From Clostridia bacterium (GTDB lineage Bacteria; Bacillota; Clostridia; Christensenellales; QALW01), in NCBI GenBank assembly GCA_017516345.1, contig JAFXDC010000027.1:1-60354 (forward strand): a stretch of 60,354 nucleotides of DNA, in the 5' to 3' direction. This document shows positions 28,280 to 36,433 of the stretch, one piece after another (the first letter of the stretch is position 1; each line of letters opens with the position of its first letter). Below the pieces are notes generated by a model. It saw only the letters and a program-made list of their open reading frames with translations. It was not told the DNA's origin and ran no database searches. The position numbers and the translations under genes are program-made.

Positions 28280-29035
28280 TTACTGATTTTTTCGCTGAAT
28301 TCCGTTATTATCTACGTAATAATCCTCCTTATATATAAGCTCGGACACCGAAACCACCTCAAAGCCCTGTTTTTTGAGATTTTCCAGTATCCTTGGCAGG
28401 GCATCAAGGATGTGGGCAGAGTTATTGTGCATCAAAATAATGTCCCCGCACTTGACACCTTTGGTGCAACGGGACACTATTTCCTCGGTGGATATCTCCT
28501 TCCAGTCAAGGGAGTCAATGGACCATTGTACGCAATGCATCCCAAGCCCGTTTACCGCCTCCACCGTGGCGTCGTCGTAATCCCCAAAGGGAGGTCTGAA
28601 CACCGTCGGAGTCTTGCCGGTAAGCTTATGTATCGCATCGTTAACGCTCCTGAGCTCAAGCTCCTTTTGCTTTTTTGTAAGCTTGCTCATTCTTGGATGA
28701 TTCGCCGAATGATTCCCCACCTCGTAGCCTCTTTGGGATATCTCCCTTACAAGCTCGGGATACTTTTCCACCCAAAAGCCCACAAGGAAAAAGGTGGCTC
28801 CCGCACCGTTGGTATCCAATATGTCCATAATGGATGCCGTCTTATCCGCACCCCACGCCGCATCAAAGCTTATAGCCACTCTTTTTTTGTCCGTATCCAC
28901 ACTGTATATGGGCTTTTTGCCCTTGACCGCCGAAGCCGTTATGTCCCTTGGAGGATATAATACCACACAAAACAACACGAGCAGGCAGGTAAGCACCGCC
29001 ACGATACCCGATCTCCTAAAAAATACCGCCTTCAT
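28280..29035 (-). CDS. polysaccharide deacetylase, PdaB-like
   Basis: Membrane-anchored NodB-domain protein, probably acting on peptidoglycan during sporulation as Bacillus PdaB does. The 251-residue protein has one N-terminal membrane anchor (about 8-28) and a NodB domain (about 48-235). The metal and catalytic motifs are modified but readable: SFDAAWG (one Asp, like PdaB), NHSANHPRM, RPPFGDYDDATV, and a final DIILMHNN. The FDAAWG form, where classical NodB has TFDDG, is characteristic of the sporulation-type PdaB/YlxY group. It has no operon partners. Confidence 0.87.
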   Translation of the reverse strand: MKAVFFRRSGIVAVLTCLLVLFCVVLYPPRDITASAVKGKKPIYSVDTDKKRVAISFDAAWGADKTASIMDILDTNGAGATFFLVGFWVEKYPELVREISQRGYEVGNHSANHPRMSKLTKKQKELELRSVNDAIHKLTGKTPTVFRPPFGDYDDATVEAVNGLGMHCVQWSIDSLDWKEISTEEIVSRCTKGVKCGDIILMHNNSAHILDALPRILENLKKQGFEVVSVSELIYKEDYYVDNNGIQRKNQ

Positions 29036-29155
29036 TTTTCATTCCTCTTTCATTTTTTTAAAGCATATGTCCCTCGCCTTTACTTTATTCACGCTAAAGA
29101 AAAACTGCACAATTAAATTTACCCAATTTTTATCGGATTTCCTTGGCACATAATG

Positions 29156-29184
29156 TTGACTGTTGACATTTTGTCACATATAAT
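29156..29184 (+). promoter_or_regulatory. sigma-A promoter for the 29306 gene
   Basis: TTGACT (29156-29161), 17 bases, TATAAT (29179-29184). The spacer is almost entirely filled by an operator-like palindrome, so protein binding there would block RNA polymerase. Confidence 0.85.
29161..29178. promoter_or_regulatory. operator-like palindrome 1
   Basis: TGACA-TTT-TGTCA core (29164-29176) between the -35 and -10 boxes. It shares 12 of 13 core bases with palindrome 2. Confidence 0.7.
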
Positions 29185-29224
29185 ATCATTGTAGGGCGAA
29201 AAAGCCAATTTTTTTGCCCTTTAG

Positions 29225-29241
29225 TGTGACATTTCGTCACA
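29225..29241. promoter_or_regulatory. operator-like palindrome 2
   Basis: TGTGAC-ATTTC-GTCACA, perfect 6-bp arms, about 35 bases downstream of the expected transcription start. Its core (29227-29239) is centred 63 bases from that of palindrome 1, about six helical turns. A further TGTTGAC half-site is at 29254-29260. Confidence 0.7.
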
Positions 29242-29305
29242 TTTAGCATTAAATGTTGACCTATGCACCACAAAATGAATACTATTTAAGTAAAGGAATG
29301 ATCTT

Positions 29306-29821
29306 ATGATAAAAACCAACGACTCAAACTGCTATACCATCCAACAGCTTCGCAACGCAGAGGAATTTCTTACCGAGCTTGACGAGGTCTACTACTCACT
29401 TGTAAAGCTTGACCGCGAATATAAAGCTCTGTTACTTACCACAGGCCCCGAGGGATATCCCGACCACAGCACCGAGCGTCCCGGGATAAGCAAACGATGC
29501 AGCCTCAGCGCCGAGCAATTATTCTGCCGTATGGAGCTTTTAAAAAGCAAATACGATTCTCTTAAGGTCACTCTTCAGGCATTAAAAAAGGATCTCGCCC
29601 GCATACGGGGCACAAAGGAGTTCCATCTGCTTTATTTCCGCTTTAAAAAGGGCTACAGCGTGCTTGAAACCGCAGAGAAAATGGGAAGCTCGCTAAGAAA
29701 CTACTATCGCATACGCAAGCGCGCTCTTATTCCGGTTTGCGATTCTCTTTGCAAGACCGAGCTTGGCAGAAGGATATTGGAGCAGGGTAGCAAGGTGGCA
29801 AAGCATACCTACTTTAAGTAA
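29306..29821 (+). CDS. small regulator with sigma-region-4-like helix-turn-helix
   Basis: Not assigned to a named family. The 171-residue protein has a helical N-terminal two-thirds with probable coiled coil (about 15-45 and 65-100) and then EFHLLYFRFKKGYSVLETAEKMGSS-type sequence (about 104-128) that looks like sigma-70 region 4 as found in ArpU/RinA-like phage late regulators: a YxxG-YS turn, an AEKMG recognition turn and NYYRIRKRAL. No phage structural genes are nearby. Its promoter carries two matching palindromes, so self-regulation is likely. A weak ribosome site precedes the ATG (AAAGGAATG). Confidence 0.72.
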   Translation: MIKTNDSNCYTIQQLRNAEEFLTELDEVYYSLVKLDREYKALLLTTGPEGYPDHSTERPGISKRCSLSAEQLFCRMELLKSKYDSLKVTLQALKKDLARIRGTKEFHLLYFRFKKGYSVLETAEKMGSSLRNYYRIRKRALIPVCDSLCKTELGRRILEQGSKVAKHTYFK

Positions 29822-29894
29822 CGCCCTTGGCCCGCCGCGCGACTTCCGCCCTCGCTTGCGCTCGACTTCCGCCGCGGCAGCCCCGCGGGCGTTA
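29819..29894. repeat. GC-rich inverted-repeat element after the 29306 gene
   Basis: TAACGCCC (29819-29826, starting at the stop codon) and GGGCGTTA (29887-29894) enclose about 60 very GC-rich bases containing two direct copies of CGACTTCCGCC (29840-29850 and 29863-29873). It could fold as one long hairpin. Base composition differs sharply from both sides. Confidence 0.55.
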
Positions 29895-29910
29895 TCTGTA
29901 AAAATGCAGC

Positions 29911-29943
29911 AACAAAAAAGCACGCCTTAAAGCGTGCTTTTAA
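29911..29943. terminator. bidirectional terminator
   Basis: AAAAAGCACGC and GCGTGCTTTT arms with a five- to six-base loop, between the convergent genes at 29306-29821 and 29957-30790. Confidence 0.88.
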
Positions 29944-29956
29944 TATCTATTAAGCC

Positions 29957-30790
29957 TTATCCGACTATATCCTCAATACCCTCCCCTGCAAGGTAGCGGT
30001 TTTTTATAAACGAGAGATCCTCCGGTAGGTTTTCGCCACCATCGTAGATACTGCCGATATTGTCTATATAATCAACAAGATCCTTTATATCCTTATTAAT
30101 CACGTCAATATCCACTCCGCTTTCCTTGCGGGCGTCGAATACTTCCATCATTTCTCCTTCCATAGCGAAGAGTCTTATTCCATCTTCCATAATGGACAGA
30201 TCCCTGACATATATGGGCGATACTACGTCATCCGGTGAAGTATACTTATCATTAAGAAATTTTTTAAAATCTTCCAGTTCCTTTTCTTTGATCGGAATGT
30301 TGTCCTTTAAGCATTGGAGTCTATAACGGTATTGCTCATACAGAGCTTCACCCGTTGCAATGCTTTGAGCGTAATCTCTGTAAGCAAGCATTTCGGCGGT
30401 TCTTTGCATAAACTCCTCGTCCTTCATGGCTTCTTCCCAAGGAACCGTTTTCAAGGTTTCCTCGATATCCTTATACTCCTCAAGCTTTGCCATTACTTGG
30501 GCATGATTCATTTTTTTCATTTCTTCCGAAGCGTTAAGATAGGCTTGCATATCGGTTTCTGTCATTTCTTTTTTCTTCAAGACCTCAAGTAATACCTTAC
30601 CCGCCTCGGAGTCGGGTGATATTTTGAAATTATCCAACACCGCTTGAATACGCGCTTCTTTTTCCGCTGCTTTGGCGGCGGCCTGAGCCTGAGCATTCTT
30701 ATTTGCCGCATCTACCGCAAAGCCTACTATGGTTCCTGCAAGTAACACCACTGCCGTTATCAATGCCACTATTAACAGTTTCTTTTTCAT
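29957..30790 (-). CDS. membrane-anchored helical protein of unknown function
   Basis: Not recognised. A 277-residue protein with one N-terminal membrane segment (about 4-25) and an extracytoplasmic, strongly charged, almost all-helical body. The Ala/Gln/Glu-rich region at 28-50 probably starts a coiled coil. There are no Cys residues apart from one near the centre, and no enzymatic motifs. The ribosome site GGAAAGGATG precedes the ATG. It is a single gene with its own promoter and terminator. Confidence 0.75.
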   Translation of the reverse strand: MKKKLLIVALITAVVLLAGTIVGFAVDAANKNAQAQAAAKAAEKEARIQAVLDNFKISPDSEAGKVLLEVLKKKEMTETDMQAYLNASEEMKKMNHAQVMAKLEEYKDIEETLKTVPWEEAMKDEEFMQRTAEMLAYRDYAQSIATGEALYEQYRYRLQCLKDNIPIKEKELEDFKKFLNDKYTSPDDVVSPIYVRDLSIMEDGIRLFAMEGEMMEVFDARKESGVDIDVINKDIKDLVDYIDNIGSIYDGGENLPEDLSFIKNRYLAGEGIEDIVG

Positions 30791-30843
30791 AATATCATCC
30801 TTTCCTTTAAAATATCGGCTTGATATGCTATCAGCTCACCTAT

Positions 30844-30873
30844 ATTATAATATATTAAAAATACCCATGTCAA
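30844..30873 (-). promoter_or_regulatory. sigma-A promoter for the 29957 gene
   Basis: TTGACA (30868-30873) and TATAAT (30844-30849) on the minus strand with 18-base spacing. Confidence 0.7.
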
Positions 30874-30967
30874 TAGGGCAAATGCGGAATTTTTGTAAAA
30901 TAGTTGTAAAATAGTTGTAAGATCCTAGGTGTTTTACATTGCAGAACAACATCAAGGAAATAACTAA

Positions 30968-31003
30968 ATGAAAAAAGGACGAAGGAGTTAACTCTTCGTC
31001 CCT
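30968..31003 (-). terminator. terminator after the DUF1540 gene
   Basis: GGACGAAG and CTTCGTCC arms around GAGTTAACT, followed on the minus strand by CTTTTTTC. About 60 bases past the DUF1540 stop. Confidence 0.78.
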
Positions 31004-31061
31004 TACGCTCATGCACCGCAGCATCATATATTTGACGTTGCGAATCCTTTAGCGATATATT

Positions 31062-31397
31062 TCAAAATAAAGACCGAGGCTTATATGAAGCGCAGGTATA
31101 CGTTCTGTCCTGCCGTTTCGCCTGCTCCACCCGTATCATTTGGGCTCTGCACAGACGGTTATGGTTGTGGACACAACCCGTTGCACTGCACGAGATATCC
31201 GTATCCTTATAGGCTATATCAATCATGCCCATTTCCTGCTTTAAAAGCGAAGCCTCGGCCCTCACCTTGGGTCTGAAGCTGGCGCAGAAAATACAGCTCA
31301 TCTCTCTGTTTTCACAGCATATCTTAATATGCTTGTGCTCACATTTACACTCACCGTTATGCGCACAATTTACAGCGTCACACTTAACGATACTCAA
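31062..31397 (-). CDS. tandem DUF1540 cysteine-rich protein
   Basis: A 111-residue protein with two copies of the DUF1540 metal-binding-like motif: CDAVNCAHNGECKCEHKHI (about 5-24) with a following CxxC...SF, and CSATGCVHNHNRLCRA (about 70-85) with a closing TCASYKPR. DUF1540 proteins are small Cys-rich proteins common in spore-forming Clostridia, of unknown role. The start codon is TTG at 31397, behind GAGGTGAGAGG; no ATG fits. It is a single-gene unit. Confidence 0.82.
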   Translation of the reverse strand: MSIVKCDAVNCAHNGECKCEHKHIKICCENREMSCIFCASFRPKVRAEASLLKQEMGMIDIAYKDTDISCSATGCVHNHNRLCRAQMIRVEQAKRQDRTYTCASYKPRSLF

Positions 31398-31538
31398 AGC
31401 CTCTCACCTCGATCTCACAGTTATTATTACCCCAATTGCTCCATTATATTCTCACTTTTTAAAGCTTTTATTGTTAATTTCAGGAATGATTTTTTCAAAA
31501 CCGTACATAATAATATAAAAGCTTTAAGGAGATTTCTT

Positions 31539-31784
31539 ATGGATCAGACAACCGGCATTCGCTCCCAGGTTCGGGCTCATCTGGGTAAGGAGGTCACCAT
31601 AGTTGCCGATCGCGGCCGCAAGCGCAAGGCCCACTACAGCGGCATACTGCAGGGCGCGTACACCAACGTTTTTACCATCAGCTGCGACCTCTACGGCAAA
31701 AAGCAAAGCCTCACCTATTCCTATAACGATATCATCACGGGCAACGTGACCTTCGTTCGTCAAAAAAAGCAAAGCGGCGCATAA
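31539..31784 (+). CDS. veg: Veg family protein
   Basis: The start was placed at the ATG at 31539, behind AAGGAG with seven-base spacing; the longer open frame upstream is not coding. The 81-residue protein matches Veg: IRSQVRAHLGKEVTIVADRGRKR, read here as SQVRAHLGKEV plus RGRKRK, then SGILQGAYTNVFTI and LTYSYNDIITGNV. Bacillus Veg is a small cytoplasmic protein that stimulates biofilm matrix genes and is strongly transcribed. A strong terminator follows. This is the second biofilm-linked homologue in the window, after remB. Confidence 0.93.
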   Translation: MDQTTGIRSQVRAHLGKEVTIVADRGRKRKAHYSGILQGAYTNVFTISCDLYGKKQSLTYSYNDIITGNVTFVRQKKQSGA

Positions 31785-31789
31785 AAATT

Positions 31790-31839
31790 GCTCGGCATCA
31801 GCGTTGTGTCAGATGGACACCGCCAAGCCGAGCTTTTTT
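31790..31839 (+). terminator. terminator after veg
   Basis: GCTCGGC (31790-31796) and GCCGAGC (31827-31833) with a structured 30-base loop, followed by six T residues. Confidence 0.82.
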
Positions 31840-31898
31840 ATTATTTTGCATCTTTAAGCTTCGCCTCTTCAGGCGTCCGTCTCTTTGGGCTTCGCCTG

Positions 31899-33893
31899 TT
31901 AAAGCGCCTTTTCATCTCGGTCTGCCTCCTCAAGGGTAATGAACGCGACACTGCACCTTTTCTCCCCGTTAAGAAGGAAAATGCTCATATCACAGGCATT
32001 ATTAAAGCTGATGACCGCCTGCACGTCCCTTTCCTCTCCCGCCTTAAGCAACACAGATCTCGGCGCGATAAGGGTGGCCCCATCCGACTCAAAGCCGATG
32101 CCCACCTCTCGGTCGCGATCGGTAAAATTACAGCACTTAAGGATCAGGTCGTTTCCCCCCTTCTTAAGCAGATATCCGCTTGTTATTACCTCTCCCTCGC
32201 CCCTGTGCGGGTTGGGAAAATAGGGGAAGCTCTCCTTGGGGAGCACCGCCTTTACCACAAGCCTGCACTCCTCGGTCAGCCTCTCGGCCTCCGGCCGCCT
32301 TACCTCTGTCTCCTCCGTGAGGTATACCTCCCTCGGTATCCTGTTAAAATGCAGATATTTAGGCATCACGCCAACCCTTACCCGCAGGACTCCGCCCGAA
32401 GGCATACAGCATTTTTCTCTGCCGTTCATATCCGCCACCATAACAAGCGTGTCAGCGGGAACCTCCACCTCGCGCTCCTCATGGCTCCACAGCACAAGCA
32501 CCTCATCCTTGCCCGTATCAACGGCATATCCGTGCACTCCCAGCGTGGTCCTGCCCATGACCCTTCCCTTACCGAGATTATAGCAAAGTGCGGCAAGAGC
32601 GCTATATTCGGGAAGCAGGGTCTCGTCATCCGACATCATTCCAAAGCCTACGCCACCCTCGTAATATCCGGGCAGCATAAACGGAAACACCTTGTCCACG
32701 CCGTAATACGCCGCCTCTATGGCGGCAGTGGCTGTGTAAAGCGCGCATTGATAATTCTTTAAAAGTGTGCCCTGATCCTCGGGACGCATGATTATAGCCC
32801 CGGTCTCGGTGAGCCACGCCGCCTTATTCCCGTTTGTGCGGCAATTATCCATATGCCTTACCGTGGCCTCCTTATCAAGGGCGGGAGCCGCACTTTTGGC
32901 GGGGAAAACGTAGGTGTGGAAGTTGTACACCTGCATATAATCCATAAGCTGATTATTCATCATGCATCTTCCGTAATCGGAACGGTCGGGCACCCTGGCA
33001 TATGCTCCAAGCACCCTCAAGCAGCTCGCTCCGCTATCCTCAAGCCCTATTGCGAATGCCTTTACAAACGCCGAGTACTCATCGGGCATTCCTCCGGTAA
33101 AATAGGTCACGTCCTGCTCGTTCCATATCTCCCAAGCATCCACCACCTCATTAAAATGCTCTCCGATGCGTTGCGCAACGGCGCGCACCTGCTCAAGGCT
33201 GTCTCCCATTGCGCAGTGTCTGCAAAGCCATTGGGGCTGATCGTGGAAGGTAACACTTATCTTTACACCCATCCTTTTAAGACATCCAAAGGCATGGTCG
33301 TAATTCTCAAAATCATAGCCGTTTGGAGTGCAGATATCATTTAACCGTATACGCTCGCGCACCCAGCCCACTCCAAGCGCATCTATAAGCCGCGCATAAG
33401 CCTCCCGTTTTTCCCTTGGAACGTGCCAAGCCGAGGCATGATCCACTCCGAAAGGGGAATCAAAATGCTTTTCGCGATTTTTATGAATAATGGCAAAATA
33501 GGCGTGCACGGCATTTTCCTTAAGCTTAAGGGTGAGCCTGTAGTGCCCCGCCTTGAGAGCCGCTCTTGTAAAGTCCAGCCTGAACCTTCCCCCCGACTGC
33601 TCCACTGCCACAGTCCCCTTAAAGGTCTCGCCGTTCAGGGTGTTGCGCACCTTATATTTGATGCTTCCTAAAAGAGATGGCGCACTCACCGTGAAATCCA
33701 CGGTATCACCCTTAATAAACATGCCCATCACGCCGCCACAGCTTACGCTCCAGCCCTCGGCATTCCCGCCGAGGTACACCACCCTTGGCGGCATTGCGCT
33801 TATGGGCACCTCCTCGGCGCAGACTATTTTCACCTCACCGCTTATCTCCTTGGCATCCTTTTGCCATGTTGCATTGTTTTGCTCGTCCTGCAT
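31899..33893 (-). CDS. clan GH-A glycoside hydrolase of uncertain family
   Basis: A 664-residue protein with an N-terminal beta domain (about 15-140), a TIM barrel (about 145-450) and C-terminal beta domains (about 455-660). The barrel has clan-A landmarks: RLIDALGVGWVRERI on strand 1-2, the acid/base Glu259 in WEIWNEQD on strand 4 and a candidate nucleophile Glu363 in WLTETG on strand 7. This resembles GH39/GH5-like enzymes but is too divergent to assign. No signal peptide is seen, so it is probably cytoplasmic. It lies downstream of the long ABC operon, beyond that operon's terminator and with its own promoter, so it may act on the imported sugar. Confidence 0.8.
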   Translation of the reverse strand: MQDEQNNATWQKDAKEISGEVKIVCAEEVPISAMPPRVVYLGGNAEGWSVSCGGVMGMFIKGDTVDFTVSAPSLLGSIKYKVRNTLNGETFKGTVAVEQSGGRFRLDFTRAALKAGHYRLTLKLKENAVHAYFAIIHKNREKHFDSPFGVDHASAWHVPREKREAYARLIDALGVGWVRERIRLNDICTPNGYDFENYDHAFGCLKRMGVKISVTFHDQPQWLCRHCAMGDSLEQVRAVAQRIGEHFNEVVDAWEIWNEQDVTYFTGGMPDEYSAFVKAFAIGLEDSGASCLRVLGAYARVPDRSDYGRCMMNNQLMDYMQVYNFHTYVFPAKSAAPALDKEATVRHMDNCRTNGNKAAWLTETGAIIMRPEDQGTLLKNYQCALYTATAAIEAAYYGVDKVFPFMLPGYYEGGVGFGMMSDDETLLPEYSALAALCYNLGKGRVMGRTTLGVHGYAVDTGKDEVLVLWSHEEREVEVPADTLVMVADMNGREKCCMPSGGVLRVRVGVMPKYLHFNRIPREVYLTEETEVRRPEAERLTEECRLVVKAVLPKESFPYFPNPHRGEGEVITSGYLLKKGGNDLILKCCNFTDRDREVGIGFESDGATLIAPRSVLLKAGEERDVQAVISFNNACDMSIFLLNGEKRCSVAFITLEEADRDEKAL

Positions 33894-33948
33894 ATACTAC
33901 CTCGTAAAAACATTATTTGCTTGGTTATTTTATCAAACGCTTTGTTAT

Positions 33949-33977
33949 ATTATAACCCATCCTATACCCGCTTTCAA
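33949..33977 (-). promoter_or_regulatory. sigma-A promoter for the clan-A glycosidase
   Basis: TTGAAA (33972-33977) and TATAAT (33949-33954) on the minus strand with 17-base spacing. Confidence 0.7.
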
Positions 33978-34044
33978 TATAAAACCGTATTTTTTATGGT
34001 TTTTTTATGATTTCCCATCTGTTTATTTAAGTATGTATTGATAT

Positions 34045-34074
34045 AAAAAAAGCGGAGGTATCCTCCGCTTTTAA
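34045..34074 (-). terminator. terminator of the long ABC operon
   Basis: AAAAGCGGAGG and CCTCCGCTTTTTTT on the minus strand, loop ATA, directly after the last permease gene. Confidence 0.92.
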
Positions 34075-34082
34075 GTCTGTTA

Positions 34083-35135
34083 TTAACCAACCATACCCGA
34101 ACGCTCGATGGATTCAACGAAGAATCTCTGGCAGAACAGATAAAGGATGATAAGGGGTGTGATGTGCATGATAAGCAGTGCACCGCTATAGATCTCGGTA
34201 AGAGCCGCAGGTGCCTGGGTCTGACCAAGAACGTGGGTAACGTAACCGCTTGCCGCGCTTCCTATCTTCATGGAGAGCACCTCTGCCTGAGGATACATCA
34301 TGGTAAGATAGGTGGTGTCGTTATACTGCCATACGAATGCAAACAGGAATACCGTTACCATGATGGGCAACGAGCTGGGGAGCATTATCTGCCAGAAGGT
34401 ACGGAAGGTGCCCGCACCGTCTATGTAGGAGGCCTCCTCAAGCTCCTTGGGCTGGTTACGGAAGTACTGCCTGAGCATAAAGATGAACAGTCCGTTCTTG
34501 AACATTACGCAGGTCGCACTCATTACCGCCAGGATGGGCCAACCGGCAAGCTTGATGCCGTTGCCACCCTTCATGCTGAATATCTCAGGAGATATCGTAA
34601 ACATGGTAAGGGGGTTGAAGTTTGAGAAGCGCATCTTCATGGTGTCGGCGATAAGCTGTATCGGAACCACCAGAGTTGCAAGAACAAGGAAGAATACAAA
34701 GCCATTACCCTTGAACTTAAATCTCGCAAGACCGTAGGCAACCAGAGTACAGGATGCCATCTGCAAAAGTCCAAGTCCGAGTGAGGATACTACAGAGCCC
34801 AGGAAAAGCTTGGGGATCTTAACGTAGTTCCACATTGCAACGTAGTTCTCAATGGTGGGATGGCGGGGTATGAACAGAACGGTCTGGTCATACACGTCGG
34901 CGGTGGTACGTATCGAGGTGGTGAACTGAACGAATATCGGATAGATGATAAGCCAGCACAGACCAATGATAAGCACGCCTCTGATTATTGCCCACAAGAA
35001 TTTTCTCAGCTTCTTGGATTTGAAGAAAGCAAGCACAGCCTTCCATCCCTTGGCCTTTTCAATGGTGTAGGAATCAACCTCATCCGCGCCAACCAGATTA
35101 ACCTTTTTTTCTACTTTCTTTTTAGCAAATAACAT
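34083..35135 (-). CDS. carbohydrate ABC permease, MalG-type (second pair)
   Basis: Inner-membrane subunit of a CUT1-type sugar importer. The start was placed at ATG 35135, behind GGGGG, giving about 350 residues; a GTG at 35144 overlapping the previous stop is the alternative. A long basic cytoplasmic N-terminus (about 1-45) precedes six membrane spans. The EAA loop that docks the ATPase reads EEASYIDGAGTFRTFWQIMLP, so the protein should work with a separate ATPase. The partner is the permease immediately upstream; no ATPase gene is in the operon. Confidence 0.92.
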   Translation of the reverse strand: MLFAKKKVEKKVNLVGADEVDSYTIEKAKGWKAVLAFFKSKKLRKFLWAIIRGVLIIGLCWLIIYPIFVQFTTSIRTTADVYDQTVLFIPRHPTIENYVAMWNYVKIPKLFLGSVVSSLGLGLLQMASCTLVAYGLARFKFKGNGFVFFLVLATLVVPIQLIADTMKMRFSNFNPLTMFTISPEIFSMKGGNGIKLAGWPILAVMSATCVMFKNGLFIFMLRQYFRNQPKELEEASYIDGAGTFRTFWQIMLPSSLPIMVTVFLFAFVWQYNDTTYLTMMYPQAEVLSMKIGSAASGYVTHVLGQTQAPAALTEIYSGALLIMHITPLIILYLFCQRFFVESIERSGMVG

Positions 35136-35140
35136 ACTTA

Positions 35141-36433
35141 TCACCCCCTGTTCTTACGTACTTTTGTGTCGTTTTCGTTATACACGAACAGCGACGTTAT
35201 TACCGAAACGATTACTATCAATATCGCGGTTACAAGGAAGTACATCCAACCCATTGCCATTCTGTCCGAAAGGGATATCGTCGCACTGCTCGTTGTGGTG
35301 AACAGGTAGGATATCATGGGGTTGTTGGAGCCAACCAGTACGTCGATCATGGTATAAACAAGTGCAACCAGGATCATGGGCGATACCATGGGGAATGTTA
35401 TCTTCCAGAATGCCTCCCACTTGCTTGCACCCTCAACGTCCGATGCCTCGAACAGAGAAGGCGATATGGTCTGCAGTGCTGCCAGGAAGATAAGTATCTG
35501 AATACCGGAGTAAAGAACTATGTTGGAAAGCTCGCCGAATGCAGAGGTAATGAAATCTACAAAGGGCGAAAGTCCCTCGATCTCTCTTAAGAGGTTTGTC
35601 ATGGTGCTTACCATGTCCAGGCCGGTTCCGCTTACAGAGCCTGTAACCGCGGATCCGAAGCGCGCTACCTCCCAGCTACCGTCCTTTACCCTTGCCGCAA
35701 TACCCGATGCCGTAATAACAGGCATGAAGAAGATCGCTCTTGCGGCGGTACGTCCAACGAATTTACTGTTGAGCACGTTCGCGATAAGGAAGCTGAAGAT
35801 AAGGATGGCAGGTATGTAGATAAGTCTGCCTGCGGCAGCGATGGCCTGGTTTATGAAGTTCAGGTTCTTGGTGACCGCCTTGATGTAGTTGTCAAGGCCA
35901 ACGTATTTAAGCGCATCCTGGCTCTCGGTAGCGGTTACCACCTTGCGAACGGTCTCGCCGTTTTCGTTGGTGACCATCTCGTAGAGCACGTTGCCGTCCT
36001 TGTCATAGGTCTTCTCACCCTCGTTGTTAAGGATGAGAACGAAATACTCGGGTCTCTTGGTGATCTTCTTTACGGGGATCTCAAGCTCTACGCCAAACTC
36101 GTCCTCCACCTTCTCGGTGACAACGTTTCCGTCTGCGTCAAGCTCGTACTCGTAAATGTATTCACCCAAGGAGTCCACCACGCGCTCGCCGTTTTCGTCA
36201 AGCTGTACGACGTAATATCCCGCAGTAGCATCCGTGGGATTTACCGCTACGTACTGCGTGCAGGGCTCGGTTCTGTACACAATGCTCTGGGAGTGGATAC
36301 TCAGCATAAGCGAGGTGTACATGGGCGAAATTACAAAGAACAGGAATCCGATCAGGAAGGGCAGTACGAATAACCACCCTGCCAATGATCTTTTAGTCAT
36401 AAGGTCTAGACCTTTTCGTCTTGGTTTGTACAT
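35141..36433 (-). CDS. sugar ABC permease with large extracytoplasmic insert (second pair)
   Basis: MalF-type permease of 430 residues, about 120 longer than usual. After the first span (about 18-40) comes an acidic, predicted extracytoplasmic insert of about 150 residues (about 45-185) containing repeated DENG/DADGN/NENGE turns. The remaining five spans and the EAA loop (LFEASDVEGASKWEAFWKITFP) are normal. In classical MalF the large loop lies between spans 3 and 4, so the placement here is different. The ATG lies three bases before the end of the DUF5696 gene's stop region, with AAGGGGGG inside that gene. Confidence 0.92.
   Translation of the reverse strand: MYKPRRKGLDLMTKRSLAGWLFVLPFLIGFLFFVISPMYTSLMLSIHSQSIVYRTEPCTQYVAVNPTDATAGYYVVQLDENGERVVDSLGEYIYEYELDADGNVVTEKVEDEFGVELEIPVKKITKRPEYFVLILNNEGEKTYDKDGNVLYEMVTNENGETVRKVVTATESQDALKYVGLDNYIKAVTKNLNFINQAIAAAGRLIYIPAILIFSFLIANVLNSKFVGRTAARAIFFMPVITASGIAARVKDGSWEVARFGSAVTGSVSGTGLDMVSTMTNLLREIEGLSPFVDFITSAFGELSNIVLYSGIQILIFLAALQTISPSLFEASDVEGASKWEAFWKITFPMVSPMILVALVYTMIDVLVGSNNPMISYLFTTTSSATISLSDRMAMGWMYFLVTAILIVIVSVITSLFVYNENDTKVRKNRG

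Noticed and set aside
29306..29821. Prophage marker
   Set aside because: The protein resembles phage late regulators, but no integrase, structural, lysis or packaging gene was seen within the window.
30845..31027. 60-codon minus-strand open frame before the 29957 gene
   Set aside because: Overlaps the promoter and terminator signals and has no ribosome site.
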